Translations under genes and position numbers: made by a program
Assembly (NCBI GenBank): GCA_007375675.1
Contig: VMEU01000006.1
Coordinates: 1-62,220, forward strand
Direction of reading: 5' to 3'
Source: Parcubacteria group bacterium Greene0416_39
Lineage (GTDB): Bacteria; Patescibacteriota; Minisyncoccia; Minisyncoccales; UBA10102
DNA length: 62,220 nt
Notes under the pieces: model-generated
What the model was told of the DNA's origin: nothing
The model's input: the letters and a program-made list of their open reading frames with translations, nothing else
The model's database searches: none
Shown: positions 18,699 to 28,782 of the stretch, piece after piece
How positions within the stretch are numbered: the first letter of the stretch is position 1
Layout of the letters: each line of letters opens with the position of its first letter

Positions 18699-20687
18699 TT
18701 AAACCAAAAACTTTGCAAGTAGAATGGCAATGATATTCACGACTTTGATAACAGGATTAATGGCAGGCCCTGCGGTATCTTTGTAGGGATCCCCCACCAT
18801 ATCGCCGGTTACCGCTGCCTTATGCGCGTCAGACCCTTTTCCTCCAAAATGCCCTTCTTCAATAAACTTCTTGGCGTTATCCCACGCGGCTCCGCCTGAA
18901 GTCATAGAGATTGCAACAAACAGCCCTGTGATGATAGTTCCAATTAAAAATCCTCCCAAAGCTTCAGCTCCCAACAAAAATCCTACTGCAATGGGAGCTC
19001 CCACCACAATGAACGTGGGAAGAACCATTTCTTTGAGCGCGGCTTTGGTCACAATATCCACTGCTACGCCGTAGTCTGGTTTTCCTGTCCCGTCCATGAT
19101 TCCTTTAATTTCCCTAAACTGTCTGCGTACTTCTTGAACCACTGCTCCCGCAGATTTACCCACTGCTCTCATCGCAAGAGATCCAAACAGATACGGGAGC
19201 GCGCCTCCCAATAACAATCCTGCCAAGACTTCGGGATTCGCCAGCTCAAAGACAAATACCTTTCCTGCTCCTAAACCAAGAAGCTCGTGGGTGTATGACA
19301 CAAAAAGCACCAACGCCGCCAATCCTGCTGAACCTATTGCGTAGGCCTTGGTCACCGCCTTTGTTGTATTTCCTACAGCATCCAAAGGATCTGTTACATC
19401 GCGTACGCTTTGGGGAAGACCTGTCATCTCAGCAATGCCTCCTGCGTTATCAGTGATGGGGCCAAAGGCATCAATCGCAATAACAATACCGGCCAAGGAA
19501 AGCATCGCGAGAGCAGCTAAAGCAACGCCGTAGAGCCCTGCAAATGTGAACGCGAGCAATACTCCTGCAACGATAATAATCATTGGGGCAAAGGTAGCTT
19601 CCATGCCCATGGCAAGCCCAATAATGACATTGGTGCCGTGGCCTGTTTTGGAAGCTTCAGCAATTGCCTTCACGGGCCTAAATTTCTTTGACGTGTAGTA
19701 CTCGCAAACCACAACAAGAAGCAAGGTCATTACAATTCCAACCGCCATTGCCCAAAACCAAGGCAGTACATTCTCTTGCGCAACAACATCCATTGCAACC
19801 AACACATAGTAAAATCCAGCCAATGAAAGCACTGCGCTTAAAACCAGCCCTTGGTACAAAGCTCGCATTATTCCTTTGCCAGAAATGCGCACACCCAAGC
19901 TCCCAATAATGGAGCCAAGGAGGGCAACCCCTCCTATCAAGAGAGGAATAAATGCTATGGCAGGAGAAGAAAATAGTAGCGAACCTAAAAACATTGCTGC
20001 AACAAGCGTAACCACATAGGTTTCAAACAGATCGGCAGCCATGCCAGCGCAGTCTCCCACGTTGTCGCCCACATTGTCGGCAATCACTCCGGGATTGCGA
20101 AGGTCGTCTTCTGGTATTCCTGCTTCCAACTTTCCCACCAGGTCAGAGCCAACATCAGCAGCTTTGGTAAAGATACCTCCTCCAAGACGCGCAAACACGG
20201 AAATTAAAGAACCTCCAAAGCTAAGACCAATAAGGGCAGTAATATCAGAGGTTAAAAGATAGTACCCTGACACCGCAAGGAGAGCTAACCCAACAACGAA
20301 AAATCCCGTGACTGCTCCTCCTCGAAATGCCAAGGAGAATGCGGGGGACAACCCTCTCTTTGCTGCCTCTGTGACTCTCACGTTTGCCCGTACGGCTATC
20401 ATCATGCCCAAAAATCCTGCTAATCCTGAAGCTGCAGCACCAATCAAAAAACCAATCGCAACAGCTGGATTATCTAAAAAGAGAAACCAGAGAATCGCTC
20501 CAACAGGAAACGCAACCAATGCAATCGTTCGGTATTGCCTTTTTAAGTATGCCCACGCTCCTTCTTGAATAGCCAAAGCGATTTCTTGCATTTTTACATC
20601 GCCTTTGGGCTGCTGGAGTACTTGCCAAGCCAAAAAAACGGCATATCCAATTGACAAAACAGAAGCAAAAATAGGAAAAACCAACAT
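18699..20687 (-). CDS. hppA: Membrane-bound H+ (or Na+)-translocating pyrophosphatase
   Basis: [54 protein letters not shown]. Confidence 0.97.
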   Translation of the reverse strand: MLVFPIFASVLSIGYAVFLAWQVLQQPKGDVKMQEIALAIQEGAWAYLKRQYRTIALVAFPVGAILWFLFLDNPAVAIGFLIGAAASGLAGFLGMMIAVRANVRVTEAAKRGLSPAFSLAFRGGAVTGFFVVGLALLAVSGYYLLTSDITALIGLSFGGSLISVFARLGGGIFTKAADVGSDLVGKLEAGIPEDDLRNPGVIADNVGDNVGDCAGMAADLFETYVVTLVAAMFLGSLLFSSPAIAFIPLLIGGVALLGSIIGSLGVRISGKGIMRALYQGLVLSAVLSLAGFYYVLVAMDVVAQENVLPWFWAMAVGIVMTLLLVVVCEYYTSKKFRPVKAIAEASKTGHGTNVIIGLAMGMEATFAPMIIIVAGVLLAFTFAGLYGVALAALAMLSLAGIVIAIDAFGPITDNAGGIAEMTGLPQSVRDVTDPLDAVGNTTKAVTKAYAIGSAGLAALVLFVSYTHELLGLGAGKVFVFELANPEVLAGLLLGGALPYLFGSLAMRAVGKSAGAVVQEVRRQFREIKGIMDGTGKPDYGVAVDIVTKAALKEMVLPTFIVVGAPIAVGFLLGAEALGGFLIGTIITGLFVAISMTSGGAAWDNAKKFIEEGHFGGKGSDAHKAAVTGDMVGDPYKDTAGPAINPVIKVVNIIAILLAKFLV

Positions 20688-20689
20688 AT

Positions 20690-20722
20690 TTAGTATTCAG
20701 TATCTAGTATCTGGTATTTAGG
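20690..20722. repeat. TTTAGTAT family repeat between hppA and gap
   Basis: TTTAGTATTCAGTATCTAGTATCTGGTATTTAG. Confidence 0.75.
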
Positions 20723-20792
20723 GCGAGTACTATTTGATTTTCTGCAGACGCGTAGGGCCCCGCGCGAAGCGTGGGGTAAAGCGCAAAGAAAA

Positions 20793-21794
20793 TCAAATAG
20801 TACGAGCTATAACTTCTACATGTTTCACTAACGTGGAAGCGTATCCCCATTCGTTGTCGTACCACGATAGCACTTTTACCAGGTCTCCGTCAATAACCCT
20901 CGTAAACGAAAGGTCTATGATTGCTCCATAAGGCTCCCCTATGATGTCTGAAGAAACAATAGGGTCTTTTGTCACCTTGAAAATCCCCTTCCATTTGGGC
21001 AAAGCGGCAGCATCTTCAAGGATTTTGTTGATTTCTTCTACGCTTGTTTTGCGCTTTGCAACAAAGGTGATGTCTGCAATGGAACCTGCGACAATAGGCA
21101 CTCTCATTGCGATGCCATCAAACTTGCCTTCCAGTTCTTTCACGGCACGGGTCACTGCAATGGCTGCTCCTGTACTTGAAGGAACAATATTTTGACCAGC
21201 AGCTCTGCCGCGCCTCACGTCAGAACCTTTCACTGGTCCGTCAACCAAATTCTGGGTTGCGGTATACCCATGCACCGTGTTTAAAATTGCTTTTTTAATT
21301 CCCGGGTTTTCGCTCAACACCTGAACAACCGGAGCAGCAGCATTGGTAGTGCAAGAACCATTTGAAGAAATGGTGCAGCTTTTCAAATCGTCTTCATTGA
21401 TTCCCATTAACACTGTTTTACCTCCTATTTCTTCACCCCCGACCAAACCCGTCTGCTGGCGAGCAGGAGCAGTAAGAACCACCCGCTTTGCTCCTGCCTT
21501 GAGGTGCAGACTCGCTAACTCATACGACTCAAAGGCTCCAGTTGATTCCACCACAATATCCACGCCAAGCTCTTTCCAAGGAAGTTTTACAGGGTCTTTT
21601 TCTTGGAGAACTTTCATCCCTTCCAATCCTCTATTAAATTTCCCATAGACCGTATCGTACTTGAGCAAATATTCCAAATTCTCCACGTCCCCTAAATCAT
21701 TAATCGCAACAACCTCAAACTCCGACAAGTCTGTGATCTGCCGAAAGAAAAGCCGCCCAATTCTCCCAAACCCATTTATAGCAATCCTTGTCAT
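20793..21794 (-). CDS. gap: Glyceraldehyde-3-phosphate dehydrogenase
   Basis: MTRIAINGFGRIGR...SNGSCTTNAAAPV; start re-set to position 21794. Confidence 0.96.
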   Translation of the reverse strand: MTRIAINGFGRIGRLFFRQITDLSEFEVVAINDLGDVENLEYLLKYDTVYGKFNRGLEGMKVLQEKDPVKLPWKELGVDIVVESTGAFESYELASLHLKAGAKRVVLTAPARQQTGLVGGEEIGGKTVLMGINEDDLKSCTISSNGSCTTNAAAPVVQVLSENPGIKKAILNTVHGYTATQNLVDGPVKGSDVRRGRAAGQNIVPSSTGAAIAVTRAVKELEGKFDGIAMRVPIVAGSIADITFVAKRKTSVEEINKILEDAAALPKWKGIFKVTKDPIVSSDIIGEPYGAIIDLSFTRVIDGDLVKVLSWYDNEWGYASTLVKHVEVIARTI

Positions 21795-21878
21795 ATTGTA
21801 GTATTGTACCACGCAAAAAAGAAAAGAGGAAGCCATACGGCCCCCCAAACCTGCTTTTTACACAAGCCTATTGAAGAA

Positions 21879-22184
21879 TTAATACTCCAATTTCATTCCA
21901 AGCTTCCCGGCGAGCTGCTGAATCCATTTTTCGTGGCGAGTTGTCTGCATTGCTATTGCAGAGTATTCAATCCTCAAATCATCTATTGCTTTTGCAAGAC
22001 TATCAATTGCAGTGGTCAGATGATGCACAGACTCCTCAAGTTTTTCTACTCTTTCAGCGAGATTCTGTATCTGTATGCGTAATTCAAAAACGTCTTCCTT
22101 TGTGGCGGTCTTTTCAAGCTTCTCGTTTACTTTTTCGAACTTTCCATCCAGATATTCAATTAACTCAGAGAAATCCTGGTTCAT
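21879..22184 (-). CDS. Small coiled-coil protein
   Basis: ORF 101 aa, heptad-like; TATAAT 6 nt upstream of ATG. Confidence 0.55.
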   Translation of the reverse strand: MNQDFSELIEYLDGKFEKVNEKLEKTATKEDVFELRIQIQNLAERVEKLEESVHHLTTAIDSLAKAIDDLRIEYSAIAMQTTRHEKWIQQLAGKLGMKLEY

Positions 22185-22341
22185 AGCTCTATTATAGATC
22201 CTCCAAAATGAGTGTCAAATACTGCTCTGCTTGCGAGATTGTCTAACAGCTACTACGCGAGCTAACATGTCTGTTGTAACTACGATCGTAGTTACAAGAG
22301 ACATCCTCCGCATTACTCCTCCTGCGAGATGAAGCTAGAAC

Positions 22342-22713
22342 CTATTTTATCTGCTGATAAAAAACAATCTTGTATCCATCTGGATCTCGAATGACAAATT
22401 CTCTATTCCCCCAAGGCCAGTCACGAGGTTGACTTGAAGGTTTTAGCCCTTTATCAAGTAACGAGTTGTAATACTCATTAATGTTTTCAACGTTGACATA
22501 GATGTAAATTCCCAGCCCTTTTGGTCCTTTGCCCGATTCATCGTTAAGCTAGACTGTTGTTTCATCATGAAAATCTATGTAAAACTCTCCAAGCTCTGCG
22601 CTTATCTTATCCTTTGTTTCTTCTGTAATAATAAAACCAAGCTGTTTGTAGAACTTCGCAGTCTCGACAGTGTCTTTGACTAAAATCACTAATACATCAA
22701 GTTTTTTAAGCAT
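22342..22713 (-). pseudogene. VOC (glyoxalase/bleomycin resistance) family protein with one in-frame TAG
   Basis: Hand translation: MLKKLDVLVILVKDTVETAKFYKQLGFIITEETKDKISAELGEFYIDFHDETTV*LNDESGKGPKGLGIYIYVNVENINEYYNSLLDKGLKPSSQPRDWPWGNREFVIRDPDGYKIVFYQQIK*; TAG at 22549-22551. Confidence 0.82.
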
Positions 22714-22769
22714 GTGTTCATATTACCAAAAAATCGCCCACTTGGCGATTCTTTGGTTCTACTCGTAGA

Positions 22770-23633
22770 TTAACCAATGACGTCTTTGATGGAGTCAATA
22801 ATGTCTGTTGCGACAAGAGATTCTTTGTATATTTTCGCGGCGGCTTCTCCTGCTTTCCCGTTGATATATGCTGCTGCCTGCGCTGCGACAAACGGATTTA
22901 TTCCTCGCGCAAGCAATGCTCCTGCGATTCCTGCCAACGTATCCCCTGCTCCTCCAATACTCATATAGGGAGACCCAGTTTCATTAAGCGCAACGTCAGT
23001 CCCATTGGTAATAATGTCGGTTTTGCTTTTTAGTAAGATGGTGGTGCGCAGTTTGCTTGCGATCTCCCGCACCTCCTGAATTCTTTGATCAAGTTCAAGA
23101 GGCTTCACGTCCTTTCCTCCAAGAAGCGTCAACTCAAAGGTATTGGGCGTGATGAGAAACGGCTTTCCCGCAAGAACATCCAGGCGTTTTGCAATCGCAT
23201 GAATAGCGTCTGCGTCAATAACCACAGGCACGTTGATATTGCTCAAATACTCTATAATTGTCTCCTGGGTTTCCTGGGATCTTCCCATGCCTCCTCCTAT
23301 GACCACAGCAATCTTGCCATGAGCACTCTCTCTCGCGCCCTCAGTCATGGTTAAAAGCGTTGGAAGATGCGCTTTCAGCAGATGAGTACTGTCAAGGGGA
23401 AACGCGGCAAGAATCGGAGAAAAGGAAGCGATAATGTCGGCTGCGCGCTTTGGAGCAATAAGCCGAACCATATCAACTCCTGCTTTGAATCCTGAAAGCG
23501 CTGCTAGCGCAGGAGATCCTGAATAAAACTCGCCTCCTCCAATAATAAGAAGCAGCCCGTAGTCATATTTGCTCACCTCGGCAGGCCGTTGAGGATAAAC
23601 TTCTTTTATTATACGTGTAGTTACTGTATTCAT
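22770..23633 (-). CDS. nnrD: ADP-dependent (S)-NAD(P)H-hydrate dehydratase / carbohydrate kinase
   Basis: GGGEFYSGSPALAA...TPNTFELTLL...GSPYMSIGGAGDTLAGIAGALLARG. Confidence 0.88.
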   Translation of the reverse strand: MNTVTTRIIKEVYPQRPAEVSKYDYGLLLIIGGGEFYSGSPALAALSGFKAGVDMVRLIAPKRAADIIASFSPILAAFPLDSTHLLKAHLPTLLTMTEGARESAHGKIAVVIGGGMGRSQETQETIIEYLSNINVPVVIDADAIHAIAKRLDVLAGKPFLITPNTFELTLLGGKDVKPLELDQRIQEVREIASKLRTTILLKSKTDIITNGTDVALNETGSPYMSIGGAGDTLAGIAGALLARGINPFVAAQAAAYINGKAGEAAAKIYKESLVATDIIDSIKDVIG

Positions 23634-23652
23634 GGTTTTCTGTCGTAGATTA

Positions 23653-24504
23653 TCATATATGTTCGTCTTTGAGAAATTTCTGCATAAGGTACAGGTTAGA
23701 CCTCATCCATGCTTTTTTGTTCCCACACTCCAGCCACTTTCCTTCAAGCTCATAGCCATACATGACCCTTCCCTCGTTTACCATATCTCCCAATGTCTCC
23801 CCAAACGAAATCTCTCCTTGTTTATTGGGCTTTGCCTTTTTAAGATAATCAAACACGTCTGGAGTGATGATTCTCCTTCCTGGCATTGCAAGGTTTGAAG
23901 GAGCAGTCCCTGGCTCTGGCTTCTCCATAATCTTTCTAATCTTGGTGAGCCGTGTCGCAATCTGCTCTCCCTGGCACACGCCATACAAATGAAGTTGGTC
24001 TTCAGGGAGTGCAAATAGCCCGGTGACCGGACACTGCGCGCTTCTGAAAATCTTGGCCAATTGCGCTAAAGCTGGCACTTTTGATTCTATCACATCATCC
24101 GGGGAAAGCACAAAGCAAGGTTCGTCTCCTATAAGCTTTTGAGCCTGGAGTATCGCGTGCCCTTCGCCTAAAGGCCTTGTTTGCTGTACGAACGAAAACG
24201 ACATGCCCTCAAATGCTTTCTGAAGACCCTTTAACTCCTCGAGGGCCTGCGTTGCTTTACGTTCTTCCAAGAGTTTCTCAAGGATTGGAGACCGTTTTAA
24301 GTACTCAGAAAGAAACCTGAAATTCCTTGCGTCTACCACAAACACAACGTGTTTTACTCCGGAGTCTACCATTTCTTCAAGCGCGTAGTGAACCAATGGC
24401 TTGTCAGCAAGGGGAAGAAATTCTTTAGATACTGCCTTAGACAGGGGAAAAAATCTTGTTGCAAGACCTGCGGCAGGAACAATCGCTTTGGTGATCTCGG
24501 TCAT
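23653..24504 (-). CDS. galU: UTP--glucose-1-phosphate uridylyltransferase
   Basis: KAIVPAAGLATRFFPLSKAVSKEFLPLADKPLVHYALEE. Confidence 0.93.
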   Translation of the reverse strand: MTEITKAIVPAAGLATRFFPLSKAVSKEFLPLADKPLVHYALEEMVDSGVKHVVFVVDARNFRFLSEYLKRSPILEKLLEERKATQALEELKGLQKAFEGMSFSFVQQTRPLGEGHAILQAQKLIGDEPCFVLSPDDVIESKVPALAQLAKIFRSAQCPVTGLFALPEDQLHLYGVCQGEQIATRLTKIRKIMEKPEPGTAPSNLAMPGRRIITPDVFDYLKKAKPNKQGEISFGETLGDMVNEGRVMYGYELEGKWLECGNKKAWMRSNLYLMQKFLKDEHI

Positions 24505-25802
24505 GCTTTCTTGGCGCGCAAAAACGCGGGGATATCCCAGGCTTTTTCTTTTTCTTGGAGTTCTTCGATTTCTTCTTCAATTGCCTTCTGAAGCTCAAGC
24601 GCGTTTCTCCTTGGTTGAACCTGAAGAACCGGCTCCTGTTTCTCTGCGGAAGATCCCCCGAAGGGGGAGGGTTTTTCTTTTGTTTTTGGAGTCTCTTTTC
24701 TCAGAGCAAGACGAGCTTGCTTTTTCTGTTGTATTACAAGCGGTAAGCTCCTTGGCTTGGGAACCTCTCTCTGTACGGTTTTTGCTTGTTCCTTTTGAAC
24801 TCCCAGCGCAAACAGCGTAATCCTCATTTTCTTCTCAAGCGCATTCTGCAAAGTGATGCCAAAAATAACTTTTGCTTTAGGGCTTTCCTGGGAAAGCGCC
24901 TTGCAAACCTGAGAAACCTCCTGCATCTTCAAATCTTTTCCCCCTGAAATGTTGAAAAGCACTCGCTCTGCTCCTTTGCTTGAGTATTCAAGCAACGGGT
25001 TTGCCAGCACTTGCTCCAAAACCACGCTGGCGCGATCTTGGCCAGAAGAAACTGCGCTTGCGAGGTAGCTCAACCTATCTTTCCCTTCCAACAAAGACTG
25101 AATATCTGCAAAATCAATGTTGATAAGCCCTGGCAAAGAAAGAGTTTCCATAAAACCTTGGAGGCTTTCTGCGAGTTTTTTGTTGAGGGCAGAAAGCGCA
25201 ACGGTAAAGGAAACTTGTTTTTCAACAATGCCAAATATGTTGTCATTGGGAATTAAAACGTACGCATTCACCAATGGTTTCAATTTTTCTAAACAAGAAA
25301 GTGCCAGCTCCCTCCTTTTTTCTCCTTCAAAAGAAAAAGGCATGGTGAAAATGCCAATGGTCAAACATTTAAGTTCTTTTGCAGTCTGCAAAAACACGGG
25401 GGCAGCGCCAGTGCCTGTGCCTCCCCCAAGCGAAGCAACGAGGATAAGAAGGTCTTGCCCTTCCATGAGCTTTACAAGCTTTTCTTTGTCTTGTTGGGCT
25501 GCTGTTTCTCCCAAAACAGCGTCCATGCCGCATCCCAACCCATGGGTGAGCTTCTCTCCAAATGTAAAAGTCTTAACATTCTTGCGAGCAATTTGCCGCA
25601 ATGCCTGAACGTCTGTGTTTGCCGCGACAAAATCAAGTTTTTTTACGCGCTGGGCAATCTCTGCAATAATGTTGCTCCCGCCCCCGCCCACTCCCACCAT
25701 TTTAATCTTTGGCTTGTACACCCTGTCAAATATATCCTGTGCTTTGGCCCGCCCTAATGCCTTGCCGGCTTTAGGCGGGTTTTTGATTTTCTTTTTTGCC
25801 AT
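24501..25802 (-). CDS. ftsZ: FtsZ-family cell division GTPase
   Basis: VGVGGGGSNII...LGGGTGTGAAPV tubulin/FtsZ signature. Confidence 0.88.
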   Translation of the reverse strand: MAKKKIKNPPKAGKALGRAKAQDIFDRVYKPKIKMVGVGGGGSNIIAEIAQRVKKLDFVAANTDVQALRQIARKNVKTFTFGEKLTHGLGCGMDAVLGETAAQQDKEKLVKLMEGQDLLILVASLGGGTGTGAAPVFLQTAKELKCLTIGIFTMPFSFEGEKRRELALSCLEKLKPLVNAYVLIPNDNIFGIVEKQVSFTVALSALNKKLAESLQGFMETLSLPGLINIDFADIQSLLEGKDRLSYLASAVSSGQDRASVVLEQVLANPLLEYSSKGAERVLFNISGGKDLKMQEVSQVCKALSQESPKAKVIFGITLQNALEKKMRITLFALGVQKEQAKTVQREVPKPRSLPLVIQQKKQARLALRKETPKTKEKPSPFGGSSAEKQEPVLQVQPRRNALELQKAIEEEIEELQEKEKAWDIPAFLRAKKA

Positions 25803-25864
25803 TCATATAGTCTACTTAAAACAAAACACCCCGTCAAATGACTAGGGCGTTTTGTTTTCGCTTA

Positions 25865-25943
25865 CCCTGTAGTGAAACTTTGACCGCCTTCGGCGACGAT
25901 GTGTCTCGCGTAGCGAGACACATGTCAAAGTTCTACTACGGGG
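25865..25943. repeat. Palindromic repeat family A, copy 2
   Basis: CCCTGTAGTGAAACTTTGACCGCCTTCGGCGACGATGTGTCTCGCGTAGCGAGACACATGTCAAAGTTCTACTACGGGG. Confidence 0.88.
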
Positions 25944-26144
25944 TTATCTTCGGAAATCTCTCTGAGGCTTTGGCCTGTTGCGATAGCACTCCTGGCAGTA
26001 TACGTCGCTTCCTTCCCTTGGAGGGAAAGGAAGTTTCGTAATGGCAGTGCCGCATTGAGCGCATGTCCAGTTTCCTTCGTACATTGGCCTCTCAAAAGAT
26101 CGTCCTCCGTCGTTTCTCTCTTCCATGGTATGTTGAAAGTTCAA
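25944..26144 (-). CDS. Small zinc-ribbon protein
   Basis: CAQCGTAITKLPFPPREGSDVYCQEC, two CxxC motifs. Confidence 0.7.
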   Translation of the reverse strand: MNFQHTMEERNDGGRSFERPMYEGNWTCAQCGTAITKLPFPPREGSDVYCQECYRNRPKPQRDFRR

Positions 26145-26248
26145 ATTGCTTGCTCATATTCTATCTATATGATGCTGTACCTCGACTTATGTACAATAAG
26201 AGTATAGCATACCTGTCCACCTCTTGTCAACCCCGTAGATCTACGGGG

Positions 26249-27112
26249 TCAACCCCTGTTGAACAATCTCAGACGGCTTTCTACCAACTGCTCAATTTTA
26301 TCAAACGCGGGAGCTAAGAGACGGTACGGGGCCACCTCATCAGGATTTTTTTGCAAGGCCTCTTCAACTCCTTGCCTCCAGGCCTTGCGAAGCTCTGTAT
26401 TAATATGGATAATAGATATTCCATCCTCAATTGCTTTGACAAAATCCTCGTCTTGAATCCCAGAACCTCCGTGAAGCACCAAAGGAACGCCAGCTGCTTC
26501 TCTGATTTCTTTGATCCTTTCAATGTCCAACCTTGGATCGGAACTGTCTTTCAACATTCCATGGATATTGCCAACTGCAGGAGCGAACAAATCAACTTTT
26601 GTTTGTTTCACAAAGTCTTCTGCGTCTTGTGGCAAAGTGAAATCCTCTTGTTTTGAAGCTGCGCCCTTAGGAAGTTCATTCAGAATCTGGGAAGAACCTC
26701 CAATATATCCCAACTCTCCTTCTACCAATATGCCAGGATTCTTTGACTTCACATACTCCACTGCCTCTTTTGTTTTCTTTACGTTTTCCTCAAAAGGAAA
26801 TTGCGCTCCGTCAAAAATCACCGAGTCAAACCCGGCTTCAACTGCTTCTTTCACGCTCTCCAAGGTATGGCAATGGTCTGCGTTAAGGAACACGGGCAGA
26901 TTCTGTTCTTTGAGTGAACGAACGAGCGCCGAGGCCTCTTTTGTCCCAAAGAATTTTCTTTCGCCTTCTGAAAGCCCAATAAGCACTGGGATCCTTAGTT
27001 TGGAGGCAGCAGATACAATCGCATGGAAGGCCGTGGTATCGGAGATGTTAAAGTGACCTATAGCGACTCTTTTTTCTTCCGCTTCCTTAATGTATTCTTT
27101 TAGTGTTTTCAT
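26249..27112 (-). CDS. fba: Class II fructose-bisphosphate aldolase-like
   Basis: MKTLKEYIKEAEEKRVAIGHFNISD...LNADHCHTLE...PLVLHGGSGI. Confidence 0.88.
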   Translation of the reverse strand: MKTLKEYIKEAEEKRVAIGHFNISDTTAFHAIVSAASKLRIPVLIGLSEGERKFFGTKEASALVRSLKEQNLPVFLNADHCHTLESVKEAVEAGFDSVIFDGAQFPFEENVKKTKEAVEYVKSKNPGILVEGELGYIGGSSQILNELPKGAASKQEDFTLPQDAEDFVKQTKVDLFAPAVGNIHGMLKDSSDPRLDIERIKEIREAAGVPLVLHGGSGIQDEDFVKAIEDGISIIHINTELRKAWRQGVEEALQKNPDEVAPYRLLAPAFDKIEQLVESRLRLFNRG

Positions 27113-27507
27113 AGAAAAACGAGAATAAGAATCAACCCGTTGATAATCGCGCTCGCGATGCAATATTCGCACCACATTTTGAGCTTGAACACCTGAATGC
27201 TAATGAGATAGAACGAAGCAAGAGATGCGAGGACAGCGGAGATTCGCAAGAGAGAGATAACTCTCAAGTCAACAATCATTTCTTTTCCCTGGCTTAGCAA
27301 CAAAACGCCCCCAAATACTACAAGGTAAAAAAGAATTCCTGGCACCTCGTTGGGAATTCCAAGGGTCTTGCTGTACTTGCTTTTCACAACGTTATCGCAA
27401 TCTTGCCCAAGAAAACAAACAATCTTTTCGTTCTTGAGTTTCTTTGAAAGAAGATGCGCAGAGATGCCAAGCCCGAGGAAGGAAAGGATGAACAAAGACA
27501 CGATCAT
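27109..27507 (-). CDS. Vitamin K epoxide reductase (VKOR) family protein
   Basis: CFLGQDCDNVVKSKYSKTLGIPNEVPG...MWCEYCIAS. Confidence 0.85.
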   Translation of the reverse strand: MIVSLFILSFLGLGISAHLLSKKLKNEKIVCFLGQDCDNVVKSKYSKTLGIPNEVPGILFYLVVFGGVLLLSQGKEMIVDLRVISLLRISAVLASLASFYLISIQVFKLKMWCEYCIASAIINGLILILVFL

Positions 27508-28256
27508 CGAATTTCAAACTTAAGGGTCACGTCAACGGTAATGTCTTGGGAGCCTGGCTCAATAGTAGGCAAAGAGGATCTTTCTTTGCCTTGGGCTTCA
27601 AGAGTATAGAACGGAGTAGGGCTTACCCCTCCTTCTTCAATGGAGATCAGCTTGCCTAATTTAAATCCACCTGCGCGGGCCAAAGCCCTTGCTTTTCCTT
27701 TTGCTTTCTCGATAGCTTCTGCCCTTGCCTCGTTTTGCACCATCTCAGGGTCGTCCACGCCAAAGGAAAGTCCCGACACCGTATTCGCTCCTTTTCCCAC
27801 GAGCCCCGCAAGGATCGTTCCTATCTTTTCAAAATCGCGTATCTTGAGTTCAACCATCTGACTGATTGAGTACCCTACAATTTCAGGAGGAGGACAGATA
27901 CCGTCTCCCTCAGAACACCTTGAGTACTGATATCTGGGTTGAATGTTGTACGCGCTTGTTTTGATATCTTTTTCATCAATCCCCTGATCTTTTGCAAAGG
28001 CGATGGCGTCATTAGCCTTTTGAGTGTTTTCCTGCTGGAGGTTCACCAAGTCAGTGCCACCGTCTGTGAGAACGGAGAAACTCAAGCTCGCAATGTCTGG
28101 AATGACCGTGACCTTCCCCTCAGCCTGCACAAAAAAGGTCCTGGCAGGATACACTGATTTCCCGTACGAGAACGCAAGAAGCAACGAGGAAACTCCCAAG
28201 GCTGCCATCAAGAATATGCCTACGGCAAGAACGTATGGTCTGATTGTGTTATTCAT
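27504..28256 (-). CDS. SIMPL domain (DUF541) protein
   Basis: FFVQAEGKVTVIPDIASLSFSVLTDG...IKTSAYNIQPRYQY. Confidence 0.85.
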   Translation of the reverse strand: MNNTIRPYVLAVGIFLMAALGVSSLLLAFSYGKSVYPARTFFVQAEGKVTVIPDIASLSFSVLTDGGTDLVNLQQENTQKANDAIAFAKDQGIDEKDIKTSAYNIQPRYQYSRCSEGDGICPPPEIVGYSISQMVELKIRDFEKIGTILAGLVGKGANTVSGLSFGVDDPEMVQNEARAEAIEKAKGKARALARAGGFKLGKLISIEEGGVSPTPFYTLEAQGKERSSLPTIEPGSQDITVDVTLKFEIR

Positions 28257-28260
28257 ATCT

Positions 28261-28782
28261 TTATTTCACGTCAAGGAGTTCCACCTCAAACATAAGGGTA
28301 GCATTGGGAGGAATGGCTCCTGGAATTCCCTGCTCTCCGTAGGCAAGAAAAGGAGGAATAACAAGCTTTCTCTTGCCTCCAACTTTCATTCCAAGAACTC
28401 CTTTCTCCCAGCCCTGGATAACCTGGTTTTGGCCAAGAACAAACTCAAAGGGTTTCCCCCTGTCATGGGAACTGTCAAACTTTGTTCCGTCTAAAAACGT
28501 GCCTTTGTAGTGAACAGAAACTCTGTCTTCTGTTTTTGCCTCTTTGCCTTGGCCCAAGGTAATGTCAGTAATCTGGAGGCCCGCCTCTTTATCGGGCGGG
28601 CTTGCCTCGCCAAGTACAGTACTGTACTTGGCCTCGCCAGGTACAGTACTGTACTTGGCCTCGCCAGCAGGCGCTCCCTCTTTATTTTGCTGTTGGCTAG
28701 TTGGAGATTTAGAAAAAAGCACAGTAAAAAGAAGCACGCCGAGCACCCCTACAATCAAAAGAATAAAAACAATTGGTTTCAT
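28261..28782 (-). CDS. FKBP-type peptidyl-prolyl isomerase, membrane anchored
   Basis: [65 protein letters not shown]. Confidence 0.95.
   Translation of the reverse strand: MKPIVFILLIVGVLGVLLFTVLFSKSPTSQQQNKEGAPAGEAKYSTVPGEAKYSTVLGEASPPDKEAGLQITDITLGQGKEAKTEDRVSVHYKGTFLDGTKFDSSHDRGKPFEFVLGQNQVIQGWEKGVLGMKVGGKRKLVIPPFLAYGEQGIPGAIPPNATLMFEVELLDVK
28603..28665. repeat. Tandem palindromic unit GCCTCGCCARGTACAGTACTGTACTTG in the FKBP linker
   Basis: Two about 28-nt direct repeats, each containing GTACAGTACTGTAC; encode [21 protein letters not shown]. Confidence 0.9.

Noticed and set aside
28603-28665. Tandem repeats considered as a CRISPR array
   Set aside because: Only two units, no spacers, in-frame inside a gene; no cas genes in the window.
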